In this document: positions 1 through 12,703 of the stretch, in pieces | How positions within the stretch are numbered: position 1 is the first letter of the stretch | How the letters are laid out: each line of letters begins with the position of its first letter | Origin: Auriscalpium vulgare | Lineage: Eukaryota; Basidiomycota; Agaricomycetes; Russulales; Auriscalpiaceae | Direction of reading: 5' to 3' | Length of the DNA: 64,000 bases | Assembly (NCBI GenBank): GCA_019915015.1 | Contig: JAHBBC010000009.1 | Location: forward strand, 124,001-188,000 | Program-made: the position numbers and the translations under genes | The notes under the pieces: generated by a model | Seen by the model: only the letters and a program-made list of their open reading frames with translations | Told to the model about the DNA's origin: nothing | Databases searched by the model: none

Positions 1-1505
1 CTGCTCGAAACCGCTGGTCGACAGCGTGTGGGGGGGGCCGGATTTGCTGTCCGATGAGCTCGCGTCAGATGGTGGACAGTGTCCACCATGTCAGTCCGCT
101 GCTCAACCCTTCCACGCAAGCGTGGGAAAACCTGCCATGGTCATGGTTCAGGTTCAAGGGGCCCGCTTTTCATGGACTGCTATTCGAATGGGAACCATCC
201 GAGAGCTTAGCGGTAGGTGCCCCGGTCTGCATGAAATCGACGCAGCCTCACGCAGGGTGTGCGGGCCCAAAAAGGAAATGACTCTGCGAAGCTCTGCACC
301 GCGTCAACCAGCCAGCTGCCATCTCGTCCGCTCGAGCTCGAGCTTCCCTCGTCCAAAACTCTCGGCTCGTCGTCTTCCAGAGCGCGTGTATGAGCAATGA
401 ACCGGCTCAGTGGTGGAGAGACGCGTTCTTGCGAGCGGGCTCACACAAAGGACGCCTGCGCAACAAATCCGCAAGGAAGAAGTTAGATTCAAGGCTAGTG
501 AGATATTGCGATCAGTACCGCACGCTGTAAAGACACGCCTCCAGAACGGTCCACAACATGAACGCTCGGGCCCAAGCCCGTATGAGTTGCCGTCACCACG
601 TCACCGGCCACCAATTGAAAGCAATACCAGCGAGTTAGAGGCCGCACGGGGCGACCACTCCTCGGCAGCCCGCTTGTGGCTCCCAAGTCGAAGTCCTAAC
701 CAGAGGAGCGGAGAGGGCGCACTGAGCGAGCACTTGGGAGAAGGGCCGAAGGTCACCGGCGCACTTGAAGTCATGACCGTAGTGCGCGAAACGAATATCA
801 GCGAAAAACGTCGGCACAGTCGAACAGGCCAGAAAAAGCGAGACGGCCCCGATAGAGCGTGGTATGTCGTCAACTCGACACTGTGCAGATTGGCCGTCAC
901 TGAGTCACCGGCGTCCAATTGGCAACGGCCTGAATGGCCGGGCTGGGAAGTTGGAGGCCAGTGGTGCGGGGCGACTGTCGGTATAGACTTGTCGTCGGAT
1001 GGGCCTAAGATAAGGGAAAGAGCGACGTAACGGGTGAGCGCATGCAAAAAGAGACGAGTCGCCGACGCACCTGAAGCCATGACCTGCGCTTATGTATGCG
1101 GCCTGCCTTCCTCCAGTTGCAATGCCCTCCATCCTCGGGGCGCAGAGCGCATGTTGAGTGCAAGCTATGCGACATTCACCAAGGTGCTCGCCAGAAGGAG
1201 CGTTGTGTGCGGTGGAAGAGCATCGAGAGGGAGCGGCTTGCAGGTGGGCGCAGTCGATAGTCTATGTAGTACGCGTACTCGTGAATTGGCGCACGGCCAA
1301 CTGGGCGGAGGAGACGTACATGACATCCCTTGCTCGCTGCCTGTCTCTCGTGCCTCGTTGCTAGCCGAAGGTCCTCCGCTTGACGTGCCGGTGACGGGGA
1401 GGGATGTAGAGCGAGACTTGCGAGAGGTCGATGTGGTATTTCAGTGAGCGGAAGAGACTGAAGATGGCAGAGGATGCAAAGTGAGGTCCTGGAGACGATG
1501 GCAAG
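1..1505. other. Left flank without a confident gene
   Basis: I recognise no gene here. Open frames on both strands are short and GC-driven. Between about 520 and 1090 the sequence is built from degenerate repeats of about 140 bases: the minus strand repeats a stretch ending in a GCCGGTGAC-like core near 605, 760, 905 and 1065. Bases 1503-1505 (AAG) are the left target-site duplication of the Tnp2 transposon that starts at 1506. Confidence 0.5.
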
Positions 1506-1585
1506 GGGGCTCCTCAATTCTCGGCTCCCACTTACGATCTCACTCACTGCGTTTCACGAGTGGCTGCCGATAGGGTGGTCAGGTG
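1506..1585 (+). repeat. Left TIR of the Tnp2 element
   Basis: It begins GGGGCTCCTCAATTCTCGG. Bases 1506-1542 are identical to the reverse complement of 12740-12704. After a 4-base TCAC duplication, the stretch with core GCGTTTCACG and GGCTGC aligns with the reverse complement of 8394-8345, the part of the right TIR on the far side of the Harbinger insertion. Confidence 0.85.
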
Positions 1586-2014
1586 TGAGAGCTGAGGTAG
1601 CCGAAGATCTCGAGACGTCGAGTCAGATGCTGCGACGCACATCATTGAGTAGATATCGTCAGGTCCACTGTCCATTGGTAGCCTAGACAGCATGTACATA
1701 TTACATGCTATAGCGTGTACATCAGCCATGTACACCTCGTATCTACTGAGCTACCAGACATTCCGGTGAGCAGTTCTGTCGCCACCTGGCAAGCCACCTT
1801 GCTCCAGCTTGGCTCGTCAAAGCTATCCCAAAGGCTGGTATGCCTGCGCACTAGCGCCGCCCATCAACGAGACTTCTGAAATTTTCTTCTTGACTCACAC
1901 TCACGACTCGGACGTCGCGCACCCTGCCCGTGCTGTCTCCGAAACGGATTCTGTACACACCTGGTAGACACAGCCACGGCGGCAGTTTGAGGCGTGTTCG
2001 GACCACGTTCGAAG
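1586..2014. other. Left subterminal region of the Tnp2 element
   Basis: No gene seen. Between 1690 and 1735 there are several copies of a CATGTACA-like palindromic motif, which could be subterminal transposase sites. The promoter of the transposase gene should lie at the right of this stretch. Confidence 0.4.
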
Positions 2015-5000
2015 ATGCACAAGGGTAAAAAGACACCGGTGAGTCAGAGCTGTCGACTGCGACTGAACAGCTCACCTTATAGAGGCGGCACAGTATCAAT
2101 CTCGTAAGAGAAAGGTACCATGCCCATGCTCAAAATGCATGGGAGCCATGATTCCTGCATGGACCCGGGACGAGCACACCAAGAAAGAGACGTTGACTCG
2201 GGCACGTCCCCAGTCAACCAGCAAAGCGCGGGCGGTACGGGTAGAAGACACGGCCCGCTTCAAGGCTTTGAGCGCTCCGGCGTTCGAGCGCGCTGACAGC
2301 GTGGAATGTGGAAGCTCGCATGCGGCCGCCGGTCTTGACGCTCAACCATCAACACTCGCTGTCGCCTCCGTGGACTCGAAGGCCCAGCATGAAGCCCATC
2401 CATCGACACCTGGACCTCTTGTGAGTGTTTTGTTCAGCTCCATGGTCTACAGCGGAGACTCAAGTATGTCTGTTGTTGTGTACAGCTCGAAGAGTCGCCG
2501 TTTTCCGACGGATGCGTGCCCGCGCGAGCAGATGTGAGCCCGTACCTAAGGGGTCTCAGCCCATTGCTCTCGGATGCGGATGATGTCGTGATGGAGGATG
2601 CTGGTACGTTCTGACCACTTGTAATCAGTCATTGTGGCACTCACTTGGCCCTCAGACTACGACTCGGAGGCACCGCTACTCAACGACGAGCCGCTCTACA
2701 ACGAGACTGGGTCAATACTCGACAACAATATGGCATCTCCAGAGCCCCGAGCTCTTGAACCTCCATCGATCCACACTGCGCAGGCCGGAGAGGCCACCAC
2801 AGAAGTTGCGGAAGCCACTTTCCATGGCGACGGAGCAAATGGTAAGCTGCCATCAATTTATTTCAGATGCCTAGCTCACTGTAATTTAGGGACTACTTTG
2901 GCTGAAGGAGCAATTATCTTCGACCACCCGACACCGCCTCTCGCACATGATGTCCTAGTCGAAGCATCACCTCATTGGTTCTGGAGGATCATCCTCTTAC
3001 TCACGTCATGGCTTCATGTCCACTACCACCTTCCCCATCTTGGCTGCATTCTCCTCCTCAAGGTCCTCAGGCGTATATTTGTGGCGCTCGGAGCTCTCCA
3101 GCGCGATGACAAGGTTCCCGAGACTCTCACAACAACATTTCGTCGCCTAGGTTTGGTCGACACATTTGAAATACATCCCGTTTGCGTACAGTGCCACCGC
3201 ATCTTCCCCCCTGACGTGTCGACAACTGCGCGGTGTTCCCACTGCAATGAGCCTCTGTTCAACAACATGCCGGCCGTCCCAGCGGTCCCGGCGGCGGCGG
3301 GGAGTGGGCGCGAAGGTCAGAGCAACCAAGCAAAGACTCGAAGCGGCCGCGCCACGCCAAAATTACAGTGCCCGCAGAACCCACTCTCCAGCAGTCTTGT
3401 CCGCTTCCTGTGGCAAGACGACAATGAGCAGCTGTGCGACGAGTGGCGACGCCGCGCCCGGACAGCTGGAAAGAAGTCGTGCATCCAAGATGGTGAGGTC
3501 TGGAACACGCTCCCCGGCCCCGACGGCCGACCTTTTTTTGAGAACACCGACGGACGGCCTCACTCAGACGAACTGCGCATCGGGATCACGCTGGGTTTCG
3601 ACGGGTGCGTGCTCACCATTGTATATTCTCAACCGTTCCGATTGCTGATTCATTGTGGTCAGTTTTGGATATGAGCGCAGTCAGCAATCAGGCTCGCACA
3701 GTTCCGGTGCGCTCTCGAGCGCAATTGCAAACCTACCGACGCACCTGAAGTACCGACCGAGGAATCTTCAACTGTACGGGCTCACGCCAGGACCGAAAGA
3801 GTTCACATCGGACGAGCTTCAAGTTTTCATGGCTAACTATGTGACAGACCTGTTGAAGCTGTACGACGAGGGGATATTCATCAAGACCCCGCTCTACCCT
3901 GCTGGTAAGCGAATTTATTTGAACTAAGGACAACTGTCTAAATTTACGGACAGGTCGTCGCATCCGCGTCATTCTCGTTGCAGTCTGTTGCGACCACCCA
4001 GCTATGTGCCGTGTGTGTGGGTTCGGCGATCATAGAAAGGAGGAAGGATTCTGTTCACGGTGTCACATCGCACACAAGGACCTCCGCTCACGCGCAGGCA
4101 TGAAGATTGATGGTAATATCTGCTGCCCGACGATGTCAATGTTCTCAGCTCACCTTGTGATGTATATACTATAGGCTTTCAACCTCGTAGCGGCCAAGAT
4201 CACCGGGAAAAAGCCGCCGCTTATGCAGAACTCGACGATCCGAAGGAACGAGAGGCATTCTTCAAAGAGCACTCAGCGCGGTATTTCGAGTTGTCTCGCC
4301 TGCCGTACTTTGATCCTGTCCGGATGACGGTCTTTGATCCCATGCACAACATCCTTCTTGGTGCGCCCACTGTTCTGTCTCGCGGTCATATGTATTAATG
4401 AGCTTTTGTACAGGCATTGTGAAGACGCATCGGTACAACAGCTGGGTGCAAACGAAGGCGCTTCGCGAGCGAACGGCCAAGGTTCCGCGAGAATTGGATC
4501 AAATTCATAACTACCTACGTGCTTTCGAGATGCCGAGCTGGGTCGCACGTCTTCCTCAACAGGTCGGCTATCCAGCTGGCGGCTCGCTCAGCGCTGACGA
4601 GTGGAAGGGCATGGCCACAGTCTACGGCCCGCTTGTCGTACGTGTCTAGCATATGAGTCTACGCGTGTATCTAACAGTCCTCTCCAGATTCCTTTTATAT
4701 GGGATGAGTGGTACCCTGCCGCTGTTGCCGACAACGCAAGGAAGATCGCAGCGTGGAGCAAGCGTGAGGATGCACGTATACTACGCCCCGCGTCGGGTAA
4801 AGCAAAACAGGAGGACATGACTGCCGAGCCGAAGCCGCGGCAACGTATGCTACATGGCGACGACGACAACTTCCTCAAGCTTGCTGCATTCTTGAAGGTC
4901 ATCCTTGGGCGTACCGTATGGGACAATGACATACCCCATGCGCGCGAGCTTCTCCAGGACTACCTCTTTGGGTTCTATGAGGTACGTGCTATCGCTTACA

Positions 5001-6264
5001 CAGTATACTTGACTGACGGCGACAACGGCAGCGTCATCCTGACGACATCAAGCCCAACCACCACTGGGTAACCCACATTTTTGACCAACTTCGCGACTAC
5101 GGCCCGGTCTACGGCTTCTGGACCTTCATTTTTGAACGCCTGAACAAAGTCCTGAAGAGTTATTCAACGAACAACCACAGCGGAGGTGAAATAGAGGTCA
5201 CATTCATGCGGGCTTTCGTGCGTGATGCGACCTTGCGTCAGATGGTACGTCTCATCGACTCTTGCTTTCTATCCGTTGACTTATGTGGGCTTAGCTGAGT
5301 TCTATCCGGTCAAGTACTCTGGAAAACGGCGGCGGTGACCTCAGCACACAAGATGAGTGCCTTCTCGACTCTATCAAGCTTATCTTGGCCAGCGACGGTG
5401 ACAGTCGCGGAACGGTTGCGGCTCTTGCACAAGAAGTTGAAGGCACCATTATCGAGTGTACGTTCACCTTGACTACTGGGTCGTCATAAAATTGTACTGA
5501 CGATGGCGCACTGCATGGAAGTGAGCACGCGTTTTTCAGCCGGACCGTATATGCAGCGGCGTCTCAACCGGCAAGAGCAACATGGCCTATTACAGCACTA
5601 TTCAAGCACACACCCCGCTGCACGCGTTTGCGACCCCAGCGACGCTGACGCACCACGGCACGCTAACTTTCTGTACTCCCAGGCAAAATACCATGACTAT
5701 ATCATCTTGGATGGTCGACGAGTAACACCGTCGTCATCGTTGACACACGCTCCGAACTCAATCGTGCAAGTTCACATTAACGGGGTTATCTCCGTAGGAC
5801 AGGTCCTCGGAATCATCACTCACCGTCAAAGGGATGTAGAATCAGACTCAACACTTGTTCGTATGGCGTGGTTCCGACCTCTACATGATGCGCCGACAAA
5901 TCACTGGGACCCTTAGTGAGCTTTTAAGTGCGCGTATTTTATAGATGCTAATATTAATGCATGACGTAGCCCAGAGCTTGAAGTCGACTTCTGGGAGCAT
6001 GGTAAATTTCTCTCCAGCGAAGACGAAGGCCCTCCCGAATATGTACCCGTGTCCTTAATTGTATCCCAAGCATGCCGCGTCACTATCTACAGGTACTCTC
6101 CACGGACGCAGGACCACGACGACGACGACGACAGCGGTGAAGATGAAGTATCTGCAGGCATCCCACTCTGGGTCACGATAGGGCTCACGCGTGTACGAGC
6201 CAAGGTTTATTGCAAGACAAATTTACTAACATATAATTCTGGACAGGATGTCCCAGCAATTTGA
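2015..6264 (+). CDS. Tnp2-family transposase (Transposase_21 type)
   Basis: Transposase of the fungal Tnp2 group of CACTA elements, expected to cut and join the element ends in the nucleus. My model has 15 exons: 2015-2038, 2085-2420, 2486-2603, 2656-2841, 2890-3604, 3663-3904, 3954-4112, 4175-4360, 4414-4637, 4688-4981, 5032-5244, 5295-5457, 5522-5915, 5970-6204 and 6247-6264, giving 1168 aa with no frame break. Landmarks in order: an N-terminal CPCSKC knuckle near residue 30; the family block KVPETL..RLGL, followed by HPVCVQCHRIFP and CSHCNEPLF; the WRRRARTAGK block; GLTPGPKE; a C..C..C zinc cluster in CRVCGFGD; and the hallmark DPMHNILLG. The first exon is the least certain; it uses a short MHKGKKTP leader because the knuckle frame has no ATG of its own upstream. 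It converges with the gene ending at 6284, only 19 bases away. Confidence 0.85.
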
Positions 6265-6283
6265 ATCCCGGTGCACTCACTGT

Positions 6284-7843
6284 TTACCCGCTCGTAGAGT
6301 GCTCCGCGTTGTATTCCTCCGGATCCTCCGGTTTCGCGAAGACTTCCTCACCTGGGTGCGCGGCCTTGTAAGACTTGAACCACTCAGTGTCGAGCATGAA
6401 TGGGTAAACCGGCACAGCGGGGGGTTCCTGCCGGAGACGACCAAGGTTCACGCGCTTGGTGGCGACGCGTCTCGCCTTGCCGTTGGCCTTGCGCTGCTCA
6501 CGACGAAGGGCGTCGAGGTCATCAATGATATCATTGACCTGCCCGATTCAGTATGTCAGGAGATCTGACAAGAAAAGATGCTGACGACATCGACTTGCCT
6601 CTTGCGTTCTGTAGGCTGGCCGGCGGACTTCCCAGACGGGCACTCCTCCATCTTTGTCCTCTTTTGAGAGTCGCGCCGCAGCAGCAAGTTCATTGCGGTG
6701 AGTGCGTCGCTTGCCTTCGTCATCCGTGTCCAAGCCTGACAACTCGTCGGACATCCAGGCAGCTTCCTCGAGAACAGCGGCTACGTTGTTCTTATGCTTC
6801 TTCTGGTAGGCCGCCAGCACCTTCACGCGATCTTCGTGGAGCTAAAGATAGAAGTGCGTCAATACAGGTGATTGAGCACAATAGCAGCGACGACGTACAG
6901 CCTTCTGGCGCTGCGCGCGCCGGTTCAGCGCTCGCTTCAAAGCAGTCTTCTTCGCAAGACCTGGGTCATTGGCAGTGTTGCGCTTGCGACGCCAATCGCG
7001 GTAGATGTCCTTGCCGAATGCCACCAAGTCCTTGAGTGTGAACAGGATATTCTTGTGCGTCAATGTGCATGCTGCCGTGTCCTACACCCAATAACATAAG
7101 CGACATCGCTCGTGGATTGTAAATTCCAGATAACCGACCGTCTGCTCTCTCCAAACAATGTCCGCTGCCCGCTGTATGACCAGCTCGTTTGCCGCCGCCG
7201 TCACATCCTGGGTAAAGTCAAAGCAGAGGAGCTTTGTCGTGGCTGGATCTTCATCATCGGATGCTGGAAGGTCTACGTCCGAGTCGGCGTCACTAGCACT
7301 GTCTTCGCCATCCTTAGGCTTCGTTGTCCCATTGCGTTGGATGCCGGTAAGTAATGAGAGCTGCGCCCTCACCAATGTCTACTCATTCTTAGTAAGTCAT
7401 ATAGCGCCTAGGTCCTCAAGCAACGGGCGCACCTGCAACTCGGCTCGAACAGTGGCCTGCTCCGTCGTCATATTCTCCTTGGCACCGCTAAGGATCCTAT
7501 CGGGCGCGCCACCCGCGGTCCGCGACTTCTTCAACCTTTTGGGCCGCGTAGCATCATTGTTATCGGGCGCCCCGCCGCCTTCGGAGTGCGATCTCTTGAG
7601 CTGCGCAACCTCGGACTCGACAACGCGGAGCCGCTGCGCAAGAGACTGCACGTCCGCGACCAGAGCAAGATCCGGCTGGATCGCTACGTCGTGAGTTGAC
7701 ACTGCTGTCGCGCCGGTGGCCGGAAGCAGATGAAAATGGTTCATCAAGGCCGTGATAGCTGGTGGAGGCAACGCAGCGAGTGGGTGGTTGTCTGGCAGTG
7801 GAAAAGGAGCACCTTGGGGGCCGGGGTTGGGAAAGTCGGGCAT
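6284..7843 (-). CDS. Tnp2-element partner protein, function unknown
   Basis: Second gene of the transposon, on the opposite strand. Five exons: 7843-7433, 7378-7139, 7081-6899, 6841-6599 and 6538-6284, for 443 aa. The 6599/6538 intron uses a GC-AG border (GAG then GCAAGT). The product is hydrophilic: a Pro-rich start, a heptad stretch (VQSLAQRLRVVESEVAQL) that should form a short coiled coil, basic Lys/Arg clusters (RPKRLKKSR, KRALNRRAQRQKA) and acidic runs (SDADSDVDL). I see no enzymatic motif. From position and composition it is probably a DNA-binding or regulatory partner of the transposase, but that is inference. Confidence 0.7.
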
Positions 7844-8344
7844 GGTAAGTCGCGGACGTTGCTTGAGAACGAGGCTCGGGATGATAACACGCTGCTCACA
7901 GGATTTGTTTGGACGGTCCCGACGGAGATCAATGCAATTCAGCATGGCGTGATGGGGGCATGAGGACGAGCTCGATCACATCCGTTGTTGCTTAGCTAGT
8001 GCCTGACTCAATCTGAGGCTATATGACCTGTACAGCGTGTGCGAGAGGTGTAGTGAGCAGTGTGCAACGTAGGTAACATGAGTGTCAGTAGCTTAGTGTA
8101 GGCAACATAATGAACATGAGAGCAGCCATGTTAGCAGGCCTGTATCGTGCATGGACATGTCTGCCTAATCAACGTTGCCAGGGTCCTGATCGGGCTCTGT
8201 GTAGGTGTATCACCCCAACTCCGACATGCCATATGACCAGGAAACATTCTGAGCCTCGGAGATGTTAGGAGATTTCCAGTACACTTAGCATAGCGAAGGC
8301 ATGACTTAGCCTACATCGCACGGCGTTCGGGCATGTCTGTCAGC
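7844..8344. other. Right subterminal region of the Tnp2 element
   Basis: About 500 bases without a gene between the promoter side of the partner gene and the inner part of the right TIR. Motifs resembling GACATGTCTG recur near 8155 and 8332. No array with a clean period was found. Confidence 0.4.
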
Positions 8345-8397
8345 TATCCTATCCATAGCTCACCGACCCGCCCGCAGCCGGCCGTAAAACGCGGTGA
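8345..8397 (-). repeat. Right TIR of the Tnp2 element, inner part
   Basis: Reverse complement aligns with 1545-1590 of the left TIR (CGCGTTTTACGG against TGCGTTTCACGA, then GGCTGC). It ends with TGA (8395-8397), the left copy of the Harbinger target-site duplication. The outer part of the same TIR is displaced to 12704-12740. Confidence 0.75.
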
Positions 8398-8729
8398 CTT
8401 CGCGTCTCACTTGGTGAGCTACCAACCGGAGTTTCCGTGGCATAAATCCTAGAATAGGGTTCTACCAAGGTTGTATAGTAGAATTAATTCGTAGTCCGCT
8501 TTCCCGTGCACGTGCGCTGCCCCGCAGCAAGGCCGCCGCCGCGCCGCCGCCGTCGTCGTCCCCCGCCTTCCTGTGCGCCGTCCAGCACGTCTGCGCGGCC
8601 GTCGTCGACAAATGAACATACCCGGACGTCCAGCCACATCCCGCGAGGCCCCGGCACGCTACGGCGAGTCCCGGTTGACGTCGCTGTCGCCCGTTGCTTT
8701 GTCCGCTCATAGGCGCACGTCCTCAGCGG
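8398..8729 (+). repeat. Harbinger left TIR (332 bases)
   Basis: By eye identical to the reverse complement of 12703-12369 except for one GCC triplet in a GC-rich triplet run near 8530 (one unit fewer here). The repeat is GC-rich in its inner half and AT-rich near the outer third (TATAGTAGAATTAATTCG). Confidence 0.92.
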
Positions 8730-8769
8730 GGACGTCGCAACGTCTCGTGCATCCCACTCGACCACCAAG

Positions 8770-10739
8770 ATGGACGGCGAAATCAATCCGGAATGGATGG
8801 GGCTCTTCGTGTACGCATTCCTTTTGATGCTTTTGCAGTTGATTGACTTGTTAAAGGCCCGAGAACCAGGTGCTCGATGGTGGCGGACTGCAAGCCTTCG
8901 AGGATGCAACAGGGTTCAATTTCGACGATATCGATGAGCAGACGTTGCAGGAGGCTGCGCAGTACATTCAATACTACCAAAGTATGGAGGAAAACCAGGT
9001 GGGCAGCTATGCTATGCTGAAACTATGCCCGACTGAGTCACGACACTTTCTCTTAGCGCATGTACGAGGCATACGACAATGATACATTTCCTCCGCTCCG
9101 TCTCGAAGGCCACGCCACTGCAAATCAGATGCATGGAATTCCCGATGGCCCGTTCGCAGCAAATGTCGCCGCGCCGGCGCTGCAACACGCCCACGAGATG
9201 CCTGTGGGTAACTCACCACATATTTCATGCCACGTCTGATTTCCTGTCCTCCAGGTCATCAACGAGTTTGCCAATGCCGTACCCGCACGCCACCCGGGTG
9301 CCTATGCGGCGGTACATCAACGTCACGATGGGCTGGTTCACCTGCCTGCCGACGTCGCCGCGCCAGTTCCCGGAGGACACGCTGAGCCCGATCCCGACCG
9401 CACGTTCGCAATGCGTCGCGTCGTAGAGTTCCCAGCCAGCCCCTCACTTACACACGCAAAGGCCGGCCGAGTCCCGAGCACGCCGACGAAGCAGGTTGTT
9501 CGGCGCGGCTCTTCTGCGGCACCGTTGACGCCGCGCAAGAGAGCCCAGCCTGCGACCGACGATGGATACGACTCCGATGTCGTCGAGATTGTCAAGAACC
9601 GGCAGCCATCGAAGAAGAGTCGCAAAGAGAATTCAAAGCCGCCAAATGCGCGCGGCCCGGTGAAGAGCGAGGAGCCGCCTTCCGAGAATCGGAAGCACAA
9701 GCACTGGTCCGAGCGCGAGATCAAGCTCCTCATCGAGAGCTTGCTTGGCGACGAAGAGTTCTATCAACGCTTCAAGCAATATCCGCTGCCAGCATTCAAA
9801 AAGGTGAGTGTTGCATCTCTTTTACTCGGTTCTCTTGCAGCAGCTGATTCTATCGCATGTTAGGTGTCTAAGGATGTGTTTCACGGCAGCCGCACGACGA
9901 AGTCGTGCCTAGAGCAGTACAATCGTCAAAAGGCGATCTACTACGTTATGAAGGAATACCAGGAGTTCACCGGCGGCGCCGGTGACGCGGACGATTCGGA
10001 CGGCGACAATGACGACGTCGCTTCTGATGACTACATCGCCAAGCGGCTCGCTGCACTCAACAAATCCCGGAAGTCGGAGGCCGCCAAGGGGTTGACCGTC
10101 GCCATCATCAAGCAATGGCTGACGAATGATTGGTATGATTTGTTCCACGCCCGGTGAGTTCTATTACCGCTGAGCTGGTTGCAGTCGCTGACGATCTCAT
10201 CCGCAAGGTTGTCTGGCAATTCTACCTTGGATCGCAAGGCCGACCACCATGCGGGCGTGATCTCTGACCGCGAGCCAGACCTCGGCGGCGAATCTGACGC
10301 CAGCAACACCAGCGTTCGTCGTCGGCGTCACACCACACCGCCCGCACCGGGTCCCTCGACATCTCGTCATCGTACCGCGTCTCCAACACCAGGTCCCTCG
10401 TCGTCTCGCAAGACGTCGTCCATGTCGTCCATCCCTATGGCGAAGCGCTCTGGAGTGCCCGAACCTGCGCACCAAGCTCGTGGCAAAGGCGACCCGGGTA
10501 TTCACTTGAACGAGTCACTCAACGACACATTGAAGACTGTCGGCGGCTATATGAAGGATCAAGGCAAGTACGCGATGGCGAGAGGCGATCGAGAGGAGAG
10601 CCAGCAGAAGTTCACGAAGAAGAAGGTTCAGTATGAAGCAGCATTGGCGCTGCTTCAGAATGACAGTCCCCAGATCCCTGCCGGGCTCAAGGAGAGGGCT
10701 GCTGCTGTTGTCGCAGCTTTCCTCAGCGAAGAATTTTGA
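8770..10739 (+). CDS. Harbinger Myb/SANT-like DNA-binding partner protein
   Basis: Second protein of PIF/Harbinger elements; in studied relatives it binds the element ends and carries the transposase into the nucleus. Six exons: 8770-8810, 8857-8998, 9057-9203, 9255-9803, 9864-10153 and 10208-10739, for 566 aa. The start ATG lies 40 bases inside the left TIR. An acidic N-terminal part (FDDIDEQTLQEA) is followed by a basic linker. A Myb/SANT or trihelix-like domain begins near residue 258 (KHWSEREIKLLIESLL) and spans the 9803/9864 intron. The C-terminal third has Ser/Pro-rich repeats (APGPSTSRHR, TPGPSSSRK) and a helical tail. It converges with the transposase, with 69 bases between the stops. 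Confidence 0.85.
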
Positions 10740-10808
10740 TATCACATCTCGCTCAACTAAATCTTACTAATATGCCTTCATGTATATATTTTGTCCGCAT
10801 AAACATAT

Positions 10809-12313
10809 CTACGCAGGAAACAATTCATCCAGTATCTGCTCTCGCATCAGATGACCCTGTGCCTTCAGCCATGCCGCCGTCTCGTGTCCGTTGAGGATGT
10901 TATGAGGCTCCATGTCATCTTGGTCATGGTCAAAGTCTTCACGAGCGAGTCGAACCGCCTCATCAACGTCGGGATCACGTGGGTCAAAGAAGGGGATTCT
11001 GTACGGGTGATCTTCGTTGTCAATGCAGAAATTGTGGACTGTCATCAGCGCCCCGACAACTCGATAGCCATCGACAATGTCTTCCGGAGTGCCAAACGTC
11101 TTCAGGCTCGGGAATCTGCCCTTCAGCATGCCAAACGCCTGCTCTACCCGTGCGCGCATGGACGATAAGAGTCGGTTGAACTGGCGCATCCGAGCTCGTC
11201 GCTCCGGAGATGCGGCATTGCACTCGGGCTCATTATAGGGTCGTAGTATATATGGGGATGACGGATAGCCTACACAGAGATCAGAAATGCGAGCGTGCGG
11301 AGAACGGATCACATACCTTTGTCTGCTAACAAATATTCATGGCGTCGAAAGAACTGATCTCGATGCAGCCATATATACGACCGCTTCCAGATCGACACAT
11401 CGGGCACAGAACCAGGCCAGCCCAAGTCAAAATCAATGAAGCGCCGGAGGTGGTCAACGATTGCCTGGACATTTATCTGCACGAAGTCGTCAGCTATGGA
11501 AGAAATAAAAGACAACAAATGCGCTCACCGCAGGGAACTTCTTCCGGCAAAAGTACTCTGCAAGCGACCCCCACGGAGGTTGCGTGAGCTGAATGAGTGT
11601 CCCGTCCAGCATGCCGATGCAGTTGGACAGGCCCGTTTTGATGCGCACATAGTGCTTCGTCGCAGCACGGTCTTCCGCATCTCCCCACGTGACGTACTCG
11701 AGGCCCAGCTCGCGAAGCGCGCGAGTGACGCGTCGACAGTAGAGGAATACAGTGCCGAATCCAATGCCCATTTTTGAAGCAGTTGTCAGCGCGTCGGAGC
11801 CCATCATCCCGTAGCGAAGGAGGAAGCATCCAAGCTGATAACGAACAGGGCGCTGCGGATTTCGGCCGGTTGAGCGAAATATGTTGTTCTGCTCGAGCCG
11901 TTCAACGAGGAGCTCGAATGTTGGTCGGCTCATCCTGTGTCAAACTATAAGTTACTATTAAAATGTACCCCATATTGTACTCACCGAAATGTGTGTCGAA
12001 ACCAGCTCTCGGGATATGAAAGTGCGGTGGTGAAGAATTCGGGGCACTTCAGCCACTGCTTGTAAGGGCCCCGAGGTCCAGGAGTAAGGCTTGATGCAAC
12101 GCGCAGGAGGTTCATGCTGACAAGAAGGAGTGCGGTAGTTGTGGCCACGGCATTTTCGTCGTATGGCGGGGGCTCGTCGTCCTCAACGTGCCACTCGATG
12201 TCCGGAAACGGGTCCCCGGGCACGAAAAGACCCACGAAAATGAAGAAAAGAGATAATTGGACAAAGAATTCCTGCACAGCCTGTTTGGACCGCAGGAGAG
12301 GCGCGACGGGCAT
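10809..12313 (-). CDS. PIF/Harbinger transposase (DDE_Tnp_4 superfamily)
   Basis: Nuclease-ligase of the element. Four exons: 12313-11985, 11934-11529, 11476-11317 and 11269-10809, for 451 aa, close to the usual length. The first half has the helix-turn-helix region (TFELLVERLEQNNIF). The catalytic triad can be seen as D220 (GMLDGTLI), D271 (GSVPDVSIW) and E341 (RVEQAFGMLKGRF). All exon joins keep frame. I placed the start at the ATG at 12313 because the frame upstream only offers non-ATG codons and runs towards the TIR. Confidence 0.92.
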
Positions 12314-12368
12314 GGTGTGCGACGGGCGTGCAGGCGTCACGGACGCGTTGCGAGCAGCGTCGCCGAGT

Positions 12369-12703
12369 CCGCTGAGGACGTGCGCCTATGAGCGGACAAA
12401 GCAACGGGCGACAGCGACGTCAACCGGGACTCGCCGTAGCGTGCCGGGGCCTCGCGGGATGTGGCTGGACGTCCGGGTATGTTCATTTGTCGACGACGGC
12501 CGCGCAGACGTGCTGGACGGCGCACAGGAAGGCGGGGGACGACGACGGCGGCGGCGCGGCGGCGGCGGCCTTGCTGCGGGGCAGCGCACGTGCACGGGAA
12601 AGCGGACTACGAATTAATTCTACTATACAACCTTGGTAGAACCCTATTCTAGGATTTATGCCACGGAAACTCCGGTTGGTAGCTCACCAAGTGAGACGCG
12701 AAG
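12369..12703 (-). repeat. Harbinger right TIR (335 bases)
   Basis: Mirror of 8398-8729 with a single extra GCC triplet. Ends ...GACGCGAAG at 12703, directly before the TGA duplication at 12704-12706. Confidence 0.92.

Larger units (their letters stand above)
8398..12703 (+). mobile_element. PIF/Harbinger DNA transposon, complete
   Basis: A 4306-base element flanked by TGA at 8395-8397 and 12704-12706, matching the 3-base duplication usual for PIF/Harbinger. Its ends are very long inverted repeats (332 and 335 bases) beginning CTTCGCGTCTCAC. It carries the standard two genes in convergent order: a Myb/SANT-like DNA-binding partner (8770-10739) and a DDE transposase (12313-10809). Both are open over their full exon models. 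It sits inside the right TIR of the Tnp2 element, so it is the younger of the two. Confidence 0.92.

Noticed and set aside
2085..2140. Frame shift in the N-terminal zinc knuckle of the Tnp2 transposase
   Set aside because: A 46-base intron (2039-2084) from a short first exon brings CPCSKC in frame; all exon lengths then sum to a multiple of three.
8449..12652. Arg/Pro-rich open frames mirrored at 8449-8909 and 12337-12652
   Set aside because: They are translations of the GC-rich part of the Harbinger TIRs.
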